Below, piece by piece: positions 54,110-63,158 of a DNA stretch of 64,000 bases. The DNA is from Mangrovibacterium marinum (lineage in GTDB: Bacteria > Bacteroidota > Bacteroidia > Bacteroidales > Prolixibacteraceae), in assembly GCF_003046625.1 (NCBI RefSeq), contig NZ_QAAD01000001.1, forward strand, positions 62,001 to 126,000, given 5' to 3'. The translations under genes were made by a program, and so were the position numbers. The notes beneath the pieces were generated by a model. The model was given only the letters and a program-made list of their open reading frames with translations. It ran no database searches and had not been told where the DNA came from. Every line of letters begins with the position of its first letter. Positions within the stretch are counted from its first letter, which is position 1.

Positions 54110-57100
54110 GTGAAAATTGTACTGCTTGTCATATTATGCTGCCTTGCACGATGGGGCTCTGCCCAGGAGCCTTCGACCTTCGATCATTTGAACATTGAGG
54201 AAGGCCTGGCCAACAATTCCGTGCGCTCCATCATTCAGGACCGCGACGGCTACCTGTGGTTTGGCACGCTCAACGGCTTAAGTCGATACGATGGCCAGAG
54301 CTTTCAGAATTTCTATTACAATCCGAACAATGCAGCCTCCATCAGCAATAATAAAATACGGGATATGTTTCAGGATGGCGCCGGCTACATCTGGCTAACC
54401 ACCTACGATGACCAGGCTCACCGTTACGATCCGCGAAGCGAAGAATTTGTCAACTTACCGGCAGCCTTGTCCGACACCTTTAACAAGATCACCGTTGAAG
54501 CGATTTATGAAAGTTCGCCGGGGGTGGTGTGGCTGTACCTGGAGAATCGCGGCTGCCTGCGCATCATCTCGTCGGAAAACACATCGGACTTCCAATGGAG
54601 CTGGTTTAACCAGTCGAACCTGCTGCCTTCTGACGAGGTCAATTTTTGCAAAAAGGCCACCGACGGTGGCTTGTGGATTGGCACATCGGCCGGGTTATGT
54701 CACCTGGCGAATGACCGTATGGCCCCGGAGACCCGCGATTCGGCACAATATTACCTGACCGACAACGCCTTGGATGTATGTACAATTCTCGACCGAGGCG
54801 ACAGCTGCTGGTTGGGATGCCGGGACGGTGAGTTTATTGCCTTAAGCCAGGGCCAAGAGAAGCTGCTGTGGAAAAGCAACAACAACAACAACGCTTTCAA
54901 CCAGTTTTGTTTCATTGAGCAGAGCCGCAACGGACTGATCTATGGCGGCACCCGCAACGGGCTTGTGCAATACGACCCGGCAAGCGGTGCAATCCATCAT
55001 CTTACGGCCCGCAACAGCGGACTAATCACCAACTACATCAGCTCCTGTTACCAGGATCAGGAGGGCGACCTTTGGCTGGTGTCGAACCTGCGGGGAGTTA
55101 TTCGTTTTCAACCCGCGACCATGCAGTTCACTCATTTTGAACTTTCGCCCGACATTCGCCAATCGATCGTAGAGGGCGAAAAACAAATTTTTGTTGAAGA
55201 CCAAAACAAAAACCTGTGGGTAGGAATTTACGGCGGAGGCATTTCCCGCTTTAACCGCGAAACGGAACACTTCGAGCAGTTTTTGCATCAGGAAAACAAC
55301 CCGGGAAGCCTATCATCCAACCTGGTTTTGTCACTCTTTGGCGATCGATCGGGCAATTTATGGGTAGGAACTTACAAACGAGGCCTGAATAAGATTAATC
55401 TTCAAAAAAATAATTTTCACAACAACGACAACACCCTCAGCGCCAACTCCAATTTTCAGACGGAGGTGAGAGCCCTGTTCGAGGACAGCCGCCATTGGAT
55501 CTGGACGGGCAACAAGCGGGGCGACATTCTGGTGTACAACCAACAGATGGAGCTACTTTTCAAGCTAAATGATTTTCTGGCTGATGAACAGATCACTGCC
55601 GGGATTTATTGTTTTGAGGAAGATCGGCAACGGAATATTTGGATTGGCACCAAAGGAAACGGAATTGTTGTACTGAAAGGACTTCCGACAGACGGGCAAC
55701 ACCGCCGGCTAAATCCCGAGCTTGTGCGCTATGCCAAAAACTCGGGCGAGAACAGCATTTCCTACAACGATGTTTTCGACCTTCATCTGGACTCGAAAGG
55801 ACAGATGTGGGTGGGCAGCTACCACGGCGGCATCAACATCATCCGCCACGCGATGACCAAAAATCAACAAATTCTGCGCTACCTGCAAAACAGCGACGAC
55901 CGTTTCTCCATCACCGACAACCGGGTGCGCTGTTTCCTGGAAGACAGCCAGCACAATATGTGGATTGGCACAGCCAACGGGCTCAACTTTGTGAGTGCCA
56001 ACTACCAGGAATCGGACAACAAACGCTTCATCCCCATCTTTCAGGAAAACCGACCGTCAAGTCTTTCCTATAACGACATCATCTGCCTGTTTGAAGATTC
56101 GCAGCACACTATTTGGGTGGGAACCTACGGAGGAGGCATCAACCGCTATACGGGGCTGCACCAGGACCGTCGGTTCGATTTTGAGCAAATCAAAAAACAG
56201 GATGGCCTGTCGAGCGACCTGGTTTTAGGATTTGTTGAAGATCAGGATCGGAACTTGTGGGTGTCCACCGACTTCGGGCTGGCAAAAATAAACACGCAAA
56301 ACCGGTCCATTGAAAATTTTTACGAGTCGGACGGGCTGCCGGAGAACGCTTTTTCCGAAAGCACAGGAATCTGTACCCGCAGCAACTACATTCTCTTTGG
56401 TCACCTGTCGGGTTTTCTGTGGTTTCAACCCGGGCAAATCAAAAAACAGGAACGCCAGGTGCCGGTCGTGCTAACCGACCTGCAGGTGAACAACCAAACC
56501 AACCGGGAGCTGTTGAGTCAGGCACGCCGGCAGCTCAAGCATCCCCAAAAGCCCATTAAGCTCCGATACAAGCAAAACTTCATCAGTTTCGGCTTTGCAG
56601 CACTCGACTATAAAGCGCCATCGAAAATTCAGTACGAGTTTAAACTGGAAAACTACGAGCGGGGATGGAATAAAAACGGCAACCTAAACAAAGCCATCTA
56701 CCGGGAGCTGCAACCGGGAAGCTACATCTTCCGGCTCAGAGCCAGCAACAGCGATGGTTTGTGGGTAAACCCCGAACTGCAACTACCCTTTACCATCAGC
56801 CCGCCGCCCTGGCGAACCGGCTGGGCCTACCTGCTGTACCTGTTACTTGCCTCGGGGCTGTTCGTGCTAATCCGGCGGATCACCCTGGAGCGTATCAAGC
56901 TGAAACACGAAGTTGAATTTGAAAAGCAACTGGCCGACGATAAACTGAAGTTCTACACCAGCATCTCGCACGAGTTTAAAACACCTTTAGCCCTGATTTT
57001 GGGTCCGGTTGAAGATTTGCTGGCCAGCCGGAACCTGCCACCCAACGTGTCGGGATCCTTACGAATGGTGAAACGCAATACACGGCGCCTGCTGGAATTG

Positions 57101-58492
57101 ATTGAGCAACTAATGGATTTCCGGAAAATTCAGAAAGGCTTCATGGACAATGAAATCAGTCCCGGAAACCTGGTCTATTTTCTGGAAGAAATTGTACAGG
57201 CCTTCCAGACCGTTGCCGACAAAAAGCAAATTAACTTTTCGTTTGTCAGCAATGCAGACCGCCTGGATGCCAGCATGAACTACAAATCGCTGGAAAAAAT
57301 TGTTTTCAACCTGTTATCCAACGCTTTTAAACATACCGCCGAACAGCAAGCCGTACACTTACAACTGGTCGTTGACACCAGCCAACAAACCGTTGCCTTG
57401 TCGGTTACCGACGAGGGCGAAGGCATACGCGAGCAAGACATGCCCCACCTGTTTGAGCGTTTTACCTTTGGCCGGCGCTCGAAGTGGAAAGATGAATCGA
57501 GCACCGGAATAGGCCTGTCGCTCACCAAAGAGCTGGTTGAATTGATGAATGGCGAGATTCGTGTTGAAAGTACCTTTGGTAAAGGAAGCTGCTTCACCGT
57601 CAGCCTGCCCTACGTGCCCACCGAGGCACCAAGTGCGCACACACACGACTTAGCCTACACCACCCAGTTTATCGAGCATGAAGAACCCGCAATACCAGAA
57701 CCGCCGGAAACCACCGACAACCGGAGAATGGTGAAAAAGCAAACCATTTTGGTAGTTGAGGACAATCCCGACCTACGCAGCTGGCTGGCCACCCAACTGG
57801 GACAATATTTTCATGTTTTGCAAGCCGAAAACGGAAAAATAGGCGTAGAGATAGCCCGAAAGGAAGATCCGCAGTTGATCATCTGCGATATCATGATGCC
57901 CGAAATGGATGGTATTGAACTAACCTCGGTGCTGAAAAGCGAGTTTCACACCAGTCACATCCCCATAATTCTGCTAACGGCAAAATCGTTGGAAGAGCAT
58001 AAAATTGAAGGTATTGAAACCGGTGCCGACGATTACATTACCAAGCCGTTCAACATGATCTACCTGCGAAAGCGGGTTGAGAACATCCTGCGACAGCGCA
58101 AACAGCTTCGCGAACGTTTCAGCCGCGATGTGAATGCCGAGCCCAAAGAGCTCAGCCCCTCAACCGCCGACCAGGAGTTCATGAACAAAGTGATTGCTTT
58201 GATTGAGGAACAGATGACTGATCCGGAATTCTCGATCGACAACCTGCTTCCGCATTTCAGTTTTGGGCGCACGGTCTTTTATAAAAAGATGAAAGGAATT
58301 TCCGGTTATTCACCCAAGGACTTTGTCCGGATTATCCGCATGAAAAAAGCCGGAAAGCTGTTGTCTGATTCTTCCGTCACGGTAAGTGAAGTGGCTTTTG
58401 AAGTTGGCTTCAGCGATGCCAATTATTTCAGCAAACAATTCAAGAAACACTTTGGGGAAACCCCCTCCGAATTTCAGAAGAAACAGGCCTGA
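54110..58492 (+). CDS. Hybrid two-component system regulator (HTCS)
   Basis: 1460 aa from the GTG at 54110 (signal peptide KIVLLVILCCLARWGSAQ). Periplasmic sensor of about 14 beta-propeller-type repeats (Reg_prop, e.g. YLWFGTLNGLSRYD, LWVGTYKRGLNKI, MWIGTANGLNFV) to ~800, a Y_Y_Y domain (to ~900), one membrane helix (~905-925), then HisKA (H954 in SISHEFKTPLALI), HATPase, a receiver with D1260 (ICDIMMPEMDG) and an AraC-type HTH at the end (SVTVSEVAFEVGFSDANYFS). One protein senses a glycan product and activates PUL genes. Here a GH106-like gene follows 1.8 kb downstream. Confidence 0.95.
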   Translation: MKIVLLVILCCLARWGSAQEPSTFDHLNIEEGLANNSVRSIIQDRDGYLWFGTLNGLSRYDGQSFQNFYYNPNNAASISNNKIRDMFQDGAGYIWLTTYDDQAHRYDPRSEEFVNLPAALSDTFNKITVEAIYESSPGVVWLYLENRGCLRIISSENTSDFQWSWFNQSNLLPSDEVNFCKKATDGGLWIGTSAGLCHLANDRMAPETRDSAQYYLTDNALDVCTILDRGDSCWLGCRDGEFIALSQGQEKLLWKSNNNNNAFNQFCFIEQSRNGLIYGGTRNGLVQYDPASGAIHHLTARNSGLITNYISSCYQDQEGDLWLVSNLRGVIRFQPATMQFTHFELSPDIRQSIVEGEKQIFVEDQNKNLWVGIYGGGISRFNRETEHFEQFLHQENNPGSLSSNLVLSLFGDRSGNLWVGTYKRGLNKINLQKNNFHNNDNTLSANSNFQTEVRALFEDSRHWIWTGNKRGDILVYNQQMELLFKLNDFLADEQITAGIYCFEEDRQRNIWIGTKGNGIVVLKGLPTDGQHRRLNPELVRYAKNSGENSISYNDVFDLHLDSKGQMWVGSYHGGINIIRHAMTKNQQILRYLQNSDDRFSITDNRVRCFLEDSQHNMWIGTANGLNFVSANYQESDNKRFIPIFQENRPSSLSYNDIICLFEDSQHTIWVGTYGGGINRYTGLHQDRRFDFEQIKKQDGLSSDLVLGFVEDQDRNLWVSTDFGLAKINTQNRSIENFYESDGLPENAFSESTGICTRSNYILFGHLSGFLWFQPGQIKKQERQVPVVLTDLQVNNQTNRELLSQARRQLKHPQKPIKLRYKQNFISFGFAALDYKAPSKIQYEFKLENYERGWNKNGNLNKAIYRELQPGSYIFRLRASNSDGLWVNPELQLPFTISPPPWRTGWAYLLYLLLASGLFVLIRRITLERIKLKHEVEFEKQLADDKLKFYTSISHEFKTPLALILGPVEDLLASRNLPPNVSGSLRMVKRNTRRLLELIEQLMDFRKIQKGFMDNEISPGNLVYFLEEIVQAFQTVADKKQINFSFVSNADRLDASMNYKSLEKIVFNLLSNAFKHTAEQQAVHLQLVVDTSQQTVALSVTDEGEGIREQDMPHLFERFTFGRRSKWKDESSTGIGLSLTKELVELMNGEIRVESTFGKGSCFTVSLPYVPTEAPSAHTHDLAYTTQFIEHEEPAIPEPPETTDNRRMVKKQTILVVEDNPDLRSWLATQLGQYFHVLQAENGKIGVEIARKEDPQLIICDIMMPEMDGIELTSVLKSEFHTSHIPIILLTAKSLEEHKIEGIETGADDYITKPFNMIYLRKRVENILRQRKQLRERFSRDVNAEPKELSPSTADQEFMNKVIALIEEQMTDPEFSIDNLLPHFSFGRTVFYKKMKGISGYSPKDFVRIIRMKKAGKLLSDSSVTVSEVAFEVGFSDANYFSKQFKKHFGETPSEFQKKQA

Positions 58493-58495
58493 TTC

Positions 58496-58629
58496 GGCGG
58501 GAATCTCCAACAGGGATGAAAGTTTAGGATTTTCGACCAGGCTGTTGTCGTTGTTTTCAGAAGTTGTCGGGTTGTCTTGTTTTCAAAAGTTATCAAGTTG
58601 TTGTCCAAAACAGCATCACCGAGTAAGGG
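58496..58629 (+). repeat. Composite repeat, left flank of the decayed RAYT
   Basis: Close to the first part of copy A at 480-612: aacagggatgaaagtttagg, gttgtcgttgttttcagaag, ttatcaagttgttgtccaaa. Direct repeat with 59224-59320, on the other side of the transposase relic. Confidence 0.78.
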
Positions 58630-58639
58630 AAACGCTCCA

Positions 58640-59220
58640 CCTCCCCCTCGTCTTAGCTTTAGCGGTGACGAGGGGTAAATTGGCTGTCGTTTGTAACGAC
58701 ATTAGACGAACACATTGCATCGAGAATAAGGGTCTGGAGGTATTTGCCTGGTGCCTGATGTCAAACCATATCCATCTGGTATGTCGGGCAAAGGAAAACT
58801 ACAGAATCAGTGACATTATCCGGGATTTTAAAAAGTTCACGGCAAAAGCAATTTTGAGAATGATTGAGAAAGAAACGGAAAGCAGAAAAGAGTGCCTGCC
58901 TGGCGGCAGACAGGGATCTTGTACCGTTTCCGGTATGCGGGCAAGTTTGATAACCGGGTGAAAACACACAAATTCTGGCAGGAAACAAACCCTGCTATTT
59001 TGTTGGATGATTCAATATTGATTGACCAACGGATTAATTATACTCATGAGAATCGGGTTTGTGCTTTAATTGTTTTCCGGGCGGAAGACTATCTTTACAG
59101 CTCGGCGCGGGATTATGCCGGAGGAAAAGGGTTTGTGAAGGTTCAAACCACGCTGTGAAGTGAGTTAAAAACTCAAGACAACTTGCCCCTCGTTACCGCT
59201 AGCGCTCAATCGAGGGGCAG
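58640..59220 (+). repeat. Short inverted repeat bounding the decayed RAYT
   Basis: The left side has cctccccctcgtcttagc followed by gacgaggggtaaattgg. The right side (about 59180-59220) has cttgcccctcgttaccgcta and tcgaggggcaggtgggg. Both contain the cccctcg/cgagggg pair, as in a transposon-end hairpin. Confidence 0.6.
58700..59158 (+). pseudogene. Decayed REP-associated tyrosine transposase
   Basis: Remains of a Y1/HUH transposase in two frames. Frame 1 reads LEVFAWCLMSNHIHLV, the HUH motif (about 58733-58780), and then ISDIIRDFKKFTAKAI up to about 58890. There a short cctgcctggcggcagacagg hairpin interrupts, and the reading resumes in a second frame with YRFRYAGKFDNRVKTHKFW and YTHENRVCALIVFRAEDYLY, ending KVQTTL. 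The N-terminus is missing or unrecognisable. Not active. Bounded by cccctcg/cgagggg inverted repeats and by direct repeats of the composite family. Confidence 0.85.
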
Positions 59221-59223
59221 GTG

Positions 59224-59435
59224 GGGATGAAAGCTTAGGATTTTCGACCAGGCTGTTGTCGTTGTTTTCAGAAGTTGTCGGGTTATCGTGCCACATTAGC
59301 ATCAACGAGCAAGGAAGACGCTCCATCAACGAAGAGAGATTGGAAGCCCGCTGCCCGGTTTGTTTCGTTTTTGTGTCACTACAAAAGTGAAAAAACGCCG
59401 GGTAGGACAAATGATGTTTGTTGATCAAAAGTAGA
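59224..59435 (+). repeat. Composite repeat, right flank of the decayed RAYT
   Basis: Like 58496-58629 at the start, then joined to the later part of copy A (tttgtttcgtttttgtgtca at about 59357, cgggtaggacaaatg at about 59400) with the middle lost. Shows that the composite family can be internally deleted. Confidence 0.76.
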
Positions 59436-60289
59436 AGCAAAAAGCAGCCGCGATTTTGGCAACGCCCGTCAACACAAGATTGCTACAAACCGAGTGTTTG
59501 CGTCAAATTCAAGCTGAATCGCAATTCAAAGGCATGCCCGATACGGTTTGGAAACCACGTCACCCGGACCAGCTTTCATCGAAAACAAGACGTGCAATAA
59601 ATCCAACAAAAACCGCAAAATCGGCCGTACAACCACTATTTCCAGCAAAAAAACCAGTTTGTCCAGTCAATTGTGTACAAAATTACAGCTGACAAACGGC
59701 CATTTCTGCGACATTTGCAATGTGCTTTACCGCTAATCCGGAAGCACAAACAGAAACCAATAAAACTGAACGATCAACGATGCAAAACCTAACGAACATA
59801 ACAAAGCACCAAGCTGGCCGGGTCTCCACTCCGACCACTGCTTTAAACTTCGGCAGATACCCATCGTTGTCCCAATCAAACCGAACTACTACAAATAATT
59901 ATATAGAGACACGAGGAGACCAAGATCTCCTTAAAATAACTACTCTAAAAAAAATCTTCAGGTTCTTCAGGGAGCCTGAGGATTTTCGAATGCACGAAGC
60001 AATACCTGCTTATTTGTTTGATCCTAAAAATGGCCCGCGTACTTAAGCAATTTAAACAAGCCGCCACCGTCATTTTGTCGATAAAACCTGAAGCCCATGA
60101 GCTACGCAAGACTACTACTACTCGATATACTACAAACACGAAGTCAAACCCAAAGCGGACCGGTTCACAACACCGGTTCCCTGAGGTTTGAGCTGCCGGA
60201 TAGCTGCAAAAACCATCAAACCGGCTAAGCCATTTTTATTCACGCAAAACAAAGTCACGACGTAACACCATCCGCCAATAACAAGCAAA
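59436..60289. other. Gene-free leader region before the GH106-like gene
   Basis: No credible gene. The plus ORF 59720-60046 is low-complexity in composition, rich in Asn and Thr, with no family. It holds a hairpin at 59947-59988 and probably the promoter of the GH106-like gene, which I could not place. Confidence 0.6.
59947..59988 (-). terminator. Hairpin with minus-strand T-run
   Basis: Arms of 14 bases, AAATCTTCAGGTTC with GAGCCTGAGGATTT, pairing with two G-T wobbles. On minus it is followed by a run of eight T, on plus by gattttcg. No minus-strand gene lies upstream of it, so the orientation is unexplained. It could block antisense transcription out of the repeat island or act as a leader hairpin for the GH106-like gene. 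Confidence 0.5.
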
Positions 60290-63157
60290 ATGAAAGAAAA
60301 AATCAACAACATAGTCCTTATCCATCACATCAGAACCTCCCTCATTCTGGTGTTTTTGTTTTTAATGATCTCGTGTAGTACCTCCAAAGGACCGGCACCG
60401 AGCTGGCCCTCAACAACCAACGAAACCCATCCGTGGACCCGCTGGTGGTGGCACGGGAGTGCGGTAAATGCAAAAGACCTAACCGCCAACATGGAACAAC
60501 TGCACGAGGCCGGATTCGGCGGACTGGAGATCACTCCAATCTATGGGGTAAAGGGTTATGAAGATCAGGAATTGAGCTTCCAGTCGAACGAGTGGATGGA
60601 CATGTTTGAGCACACGCTGAAAGAAGGAAAACGGCTCGACCTCGGAATCGACCTGGCCAACGCATCCGGCTGGCCATTTGGCGGCCCCTGGATTCAGGCC
60701 GACGATGCCTGTAAATACGTTGCCTACAAACAATATCATGTTAAAAGAGGTCATAAACTGAATGAAAAAGTAGAATTTATTCAAAAACCCATTTTACGCA
60801 CCGTTGGAACCAAGCTGAAACTGGAAGACGTAAAATTTCCGATCAGCACCAACACCAACTTACAGGAAATAGCGCTCGACCAGGTACGTTTCGAGAAGCC
60901 CCTCCCGCTGCAATCGCTCATGGCATACAACAGCCGGGCTGATGTTCTGGACCTGACCGACAAGGTGGATGCCAATGGCCAACTCGACTGGACGGCTCCC
61001 GACAGCTCATGGGACCTGTATGCCGTTTTTGAAGGATGGCATGGTAAAATGGTTGAACGCGCCGGCAAAGGGGGCGAAGGTAATGTGATTGACCACTTCT
61101 CGGAGAAGGCCACGAAAGACTTTTTAGCTTTTTACGACTCTACGGCTACGGGACACGACCTTTCCGGCTTACGAGCCTTCTTCAACGACTCGTACGAAGT
61201 GGACGATGCGGCCGGCGAGGCTGACTGGACTCCCAAATTCTTCGACGAATTTAAAACCTTGCGCGGCTACGATCTGCGTGAATATTTACCGGCCTTGTTC
61301 GGCAAAGATTCCGAAGAAATGAACAGCCGCGTGATGTGCGACTACCGCGAAACAATATCCGACTTGCTACTCAGCCGTTTTACCAACGTTTGGGCCGACT
61401 GGGCCAAATCGCACAAGGCACTGATCCGCAACCAGGCACACGGTTCGCCTGCCGCCATTTTGGATTTGTACGAGGCAAGCGGTATTCCGGAAACCGAAGG
61501 TACCGACCCGATGCGCATCAAAATGGCCACCTCGGCAGGTCACGTGAGCGGCAAACCACTGATCGCCTGCGAAGCGGCAACTTGGCTCAACGACCACTTT
61601 TTAGCCACCCTGGCCGAATCGAAACAAAACTTCGACCGCTACCTGGCCAACGGGGTCAACCACATTGTTTATCACGGAACACCTTATTCGCCCATCAACG
61701 ATCCGTTCCCCGGATGGATGTTCTATGCGGCGGTACACTATGCACCTACCAACTCGTGGTGGAATGACCTGAAAAGCCTGAACCAGTACGTCACCAACAG
61801 CCAGTCGTTTCTGCAAAAGTCAACTCCCGACAACGACATGTTACTCTATTTCCCGATTTACGATGCCTGGTCGGAACGAGGACGCAGCATGCTTCGCCAC
61901 TTTGGCATGCACACCGAAGATCTGACTAAAGAGATCAGCGAAATGCTATTGAACGAAGGCTACAGCTTCGACTATATTTCGGATCGACAGATACAAAGCC
62001 TGAAAGCCGAAAACAACAGGATTAAAGCCAAAGGAGCAACTTATCATACAATCCTTATCCCTTCCTGTGAATATATTCCGCTTGAGAGTATGCAAAAGCT
62101 AAAAGAACTGGCCGAAAGCGGTGCAACAGTTATCTTCCAGGACTCACTGCCGATGGATGTCCCCGGAGCCGGCAAGCTGAAAGAACGCCAACAAGCCTAC
62201 GAAGAATTGCTAAACAGCATTCAATTCAACAGCGAAGAAGGTATTGATGTCGCATCAGTTGGCGAAGGACGTTTCATGCGCAATCAGGATGTTTTATCGA
62301 TGCTGAAAAAGCAAGCGGTTTATCCGGAACAACTGGCCAGTGAAGGACTTTGGTTTAACCGGGTGAAACGTGACGAAGGAACCTGCTATTTCATCTGCAA
62401 CTGGAGCGACAAAGTGGTCGATCAGTGGGTGAAAATCGAATCATCGGGCGAAGAAGCCGCTTGGTTCAACCCCATGAACCGGGCGATCGGGAAAGCAGAG
62501 GTGAAAAAAATCTCGGCCAGCCAGTCAGAAGTTTACCTTCAACTGCAACCAGGCGAAACCTTAATTCTGCAATGGTATCCGTACAGTTTCGACCTGGATA
62601 ACTACCCGGTTTACGAGCAAAATAAAACACAAACCGAATTGGCCGGAGAATGGACCGTTTCCTTCATCCACGGAGGTCCAACACTACCGGCAACCTTCAC
62701 AACCGAAAAACTGCAATCGTGGCCCGAGATCTCGGACGAGCTGAAAGTGTTCTCCGGAACGGCTTCGTATAAAACCCAATTTGCAAAACCAGCAGGAGCA
62801 GCCGCCGGCTACCGACTGGATTTGGGAGAAGTTTACCAATCAGCAAAAGTGATTCTGAACGGCGAAGAATTACAGACGCTTTACGGACCAACTTACAGCC
62901 TGATCATTCCTTCTGAAAAACTAAAAGACAGTAACGAATTGGAAATCCGCGTGTCGAACCTCATGGCAAACCGGATGATTGAGATGGATAAAGAGGGCGG
63001 TCAATACAAGAAATTTTACAATACCAATTTCGCCGCTCACGAACGCGAAAACCGTGGTGCTGACGGACTGTTTTCTGCTGCGGCCTGGGAGCCACTTCCT
63101 TCCGGATTGGTTGGGCCCGTTTCTCTGTCAGCTATGCAACTGAAATCCGTGAACTAA
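60290..63157 (+). CDS. GH106-like alpha-L-rhamnosidase lipoprotein
   Basis: 955 aa. Signal peptide of lipoprotein type with lipobox MISC (LVFLFLMISCSTSKG). The opening HPWTRWWWHGSAVNAKDL, then FGGLEITPIYGVKGYE and ANASGWPFGGPWIQ are typical of GH106. The middle carries LPALFGKDSEE and the (beta/alpha)8 region, and the C-terminus a beta-sandwich (AAGYRLDLGEVYQSAKVILNG). It removes rhamnose, for example from rhamnogalacturonan, at the surface or in the periplasm. Next gene follows after 1 base. Confidence 0.88.
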   Translation: MKEKINNIVLIHHIRTSLILVFLFLMISCSTSKGPAPSWPSTTNETHPWTRWWWHGSAVNAKDLTANMEQLHEAGFGGLEITPIYGVKGYEDQELSFQSNEWMDMFEHTLKEGKRLDLGIDLANASGWPFGGPWIQADDACKYVAYKQYHVKRGHKLNEKVEFIQKPILRTVGTKLKLEDVKFPISTNTNLQEIALDQVRFEKPLPLQSLMAYNSRADVLDLTDKVDANGQLDWTAPDSSWDLYAVFEGWHGKMVERAGKGGEGNVIDHFSEKATKDFLAFYDSTATGHDLSGLRAFFNDSYEVDDAAGEADWTPKFFDEFKTLRGYDLREYLPALFGKDSEEMNSRVMCDYRETISDLLLSRFTNVWADWAKSHKALIRNQAHGSPAAILDLYEASGIPETEGTDPMRIKMATSAGHVSGKPLIACEAATWLNDHFLATLAESKQNFDRYLANGVNHIVYHGTPYSPINDPFPGWMFYAAVHYAPTNSWWNDLKSLNQYVTNSQSFLQKSTPDNDMLLYFPIYDAWSERGRSMLRHFGMHTEDLTKEISEMLLNEGYSFDYISDRQIQSLKAENNRIKAKGATYHTILIPSCEYIPLESMQKLKELAESGATVIFQDSLPMDVPGAGKLKERQQAYEELLNSIQFNSEEGIDVASVGEGRFMRNQDVLSMLKKQAVYPEQLASEGLWFNRVKRDEGTCYFICNWSDKVVDQWVKIESSGEEAAWFNPMNRAIGKAEVKKISASQSEVYLQLQPGETLILQWYPYSFDLDNYPVYEQNKTQTELAGEWTVSFIHGGPTLPATFTTEKLQSWPEISDELKVFSGTASYKTQFAKPAGAAAGYRLDLGEVYQSAKVILNGEELQTLYGPTYSLIIPSEKLKDSNELEIRVSNLMANRMIEMDKEGGQYKKFYNTNFAAHERENRGADGLFSAAAWEPLPSGLVGPVSLSAMQLKSVN

Positions 63158-63158
63158 G

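Noticed and set aside
59720-60046. 108-codon plus-strand ORF before the GH106-like gene
   Set aside because: No family, composition of low-complexity Asn/Thr stretches, and it spans a strong hairpin. More likely leader DNA.
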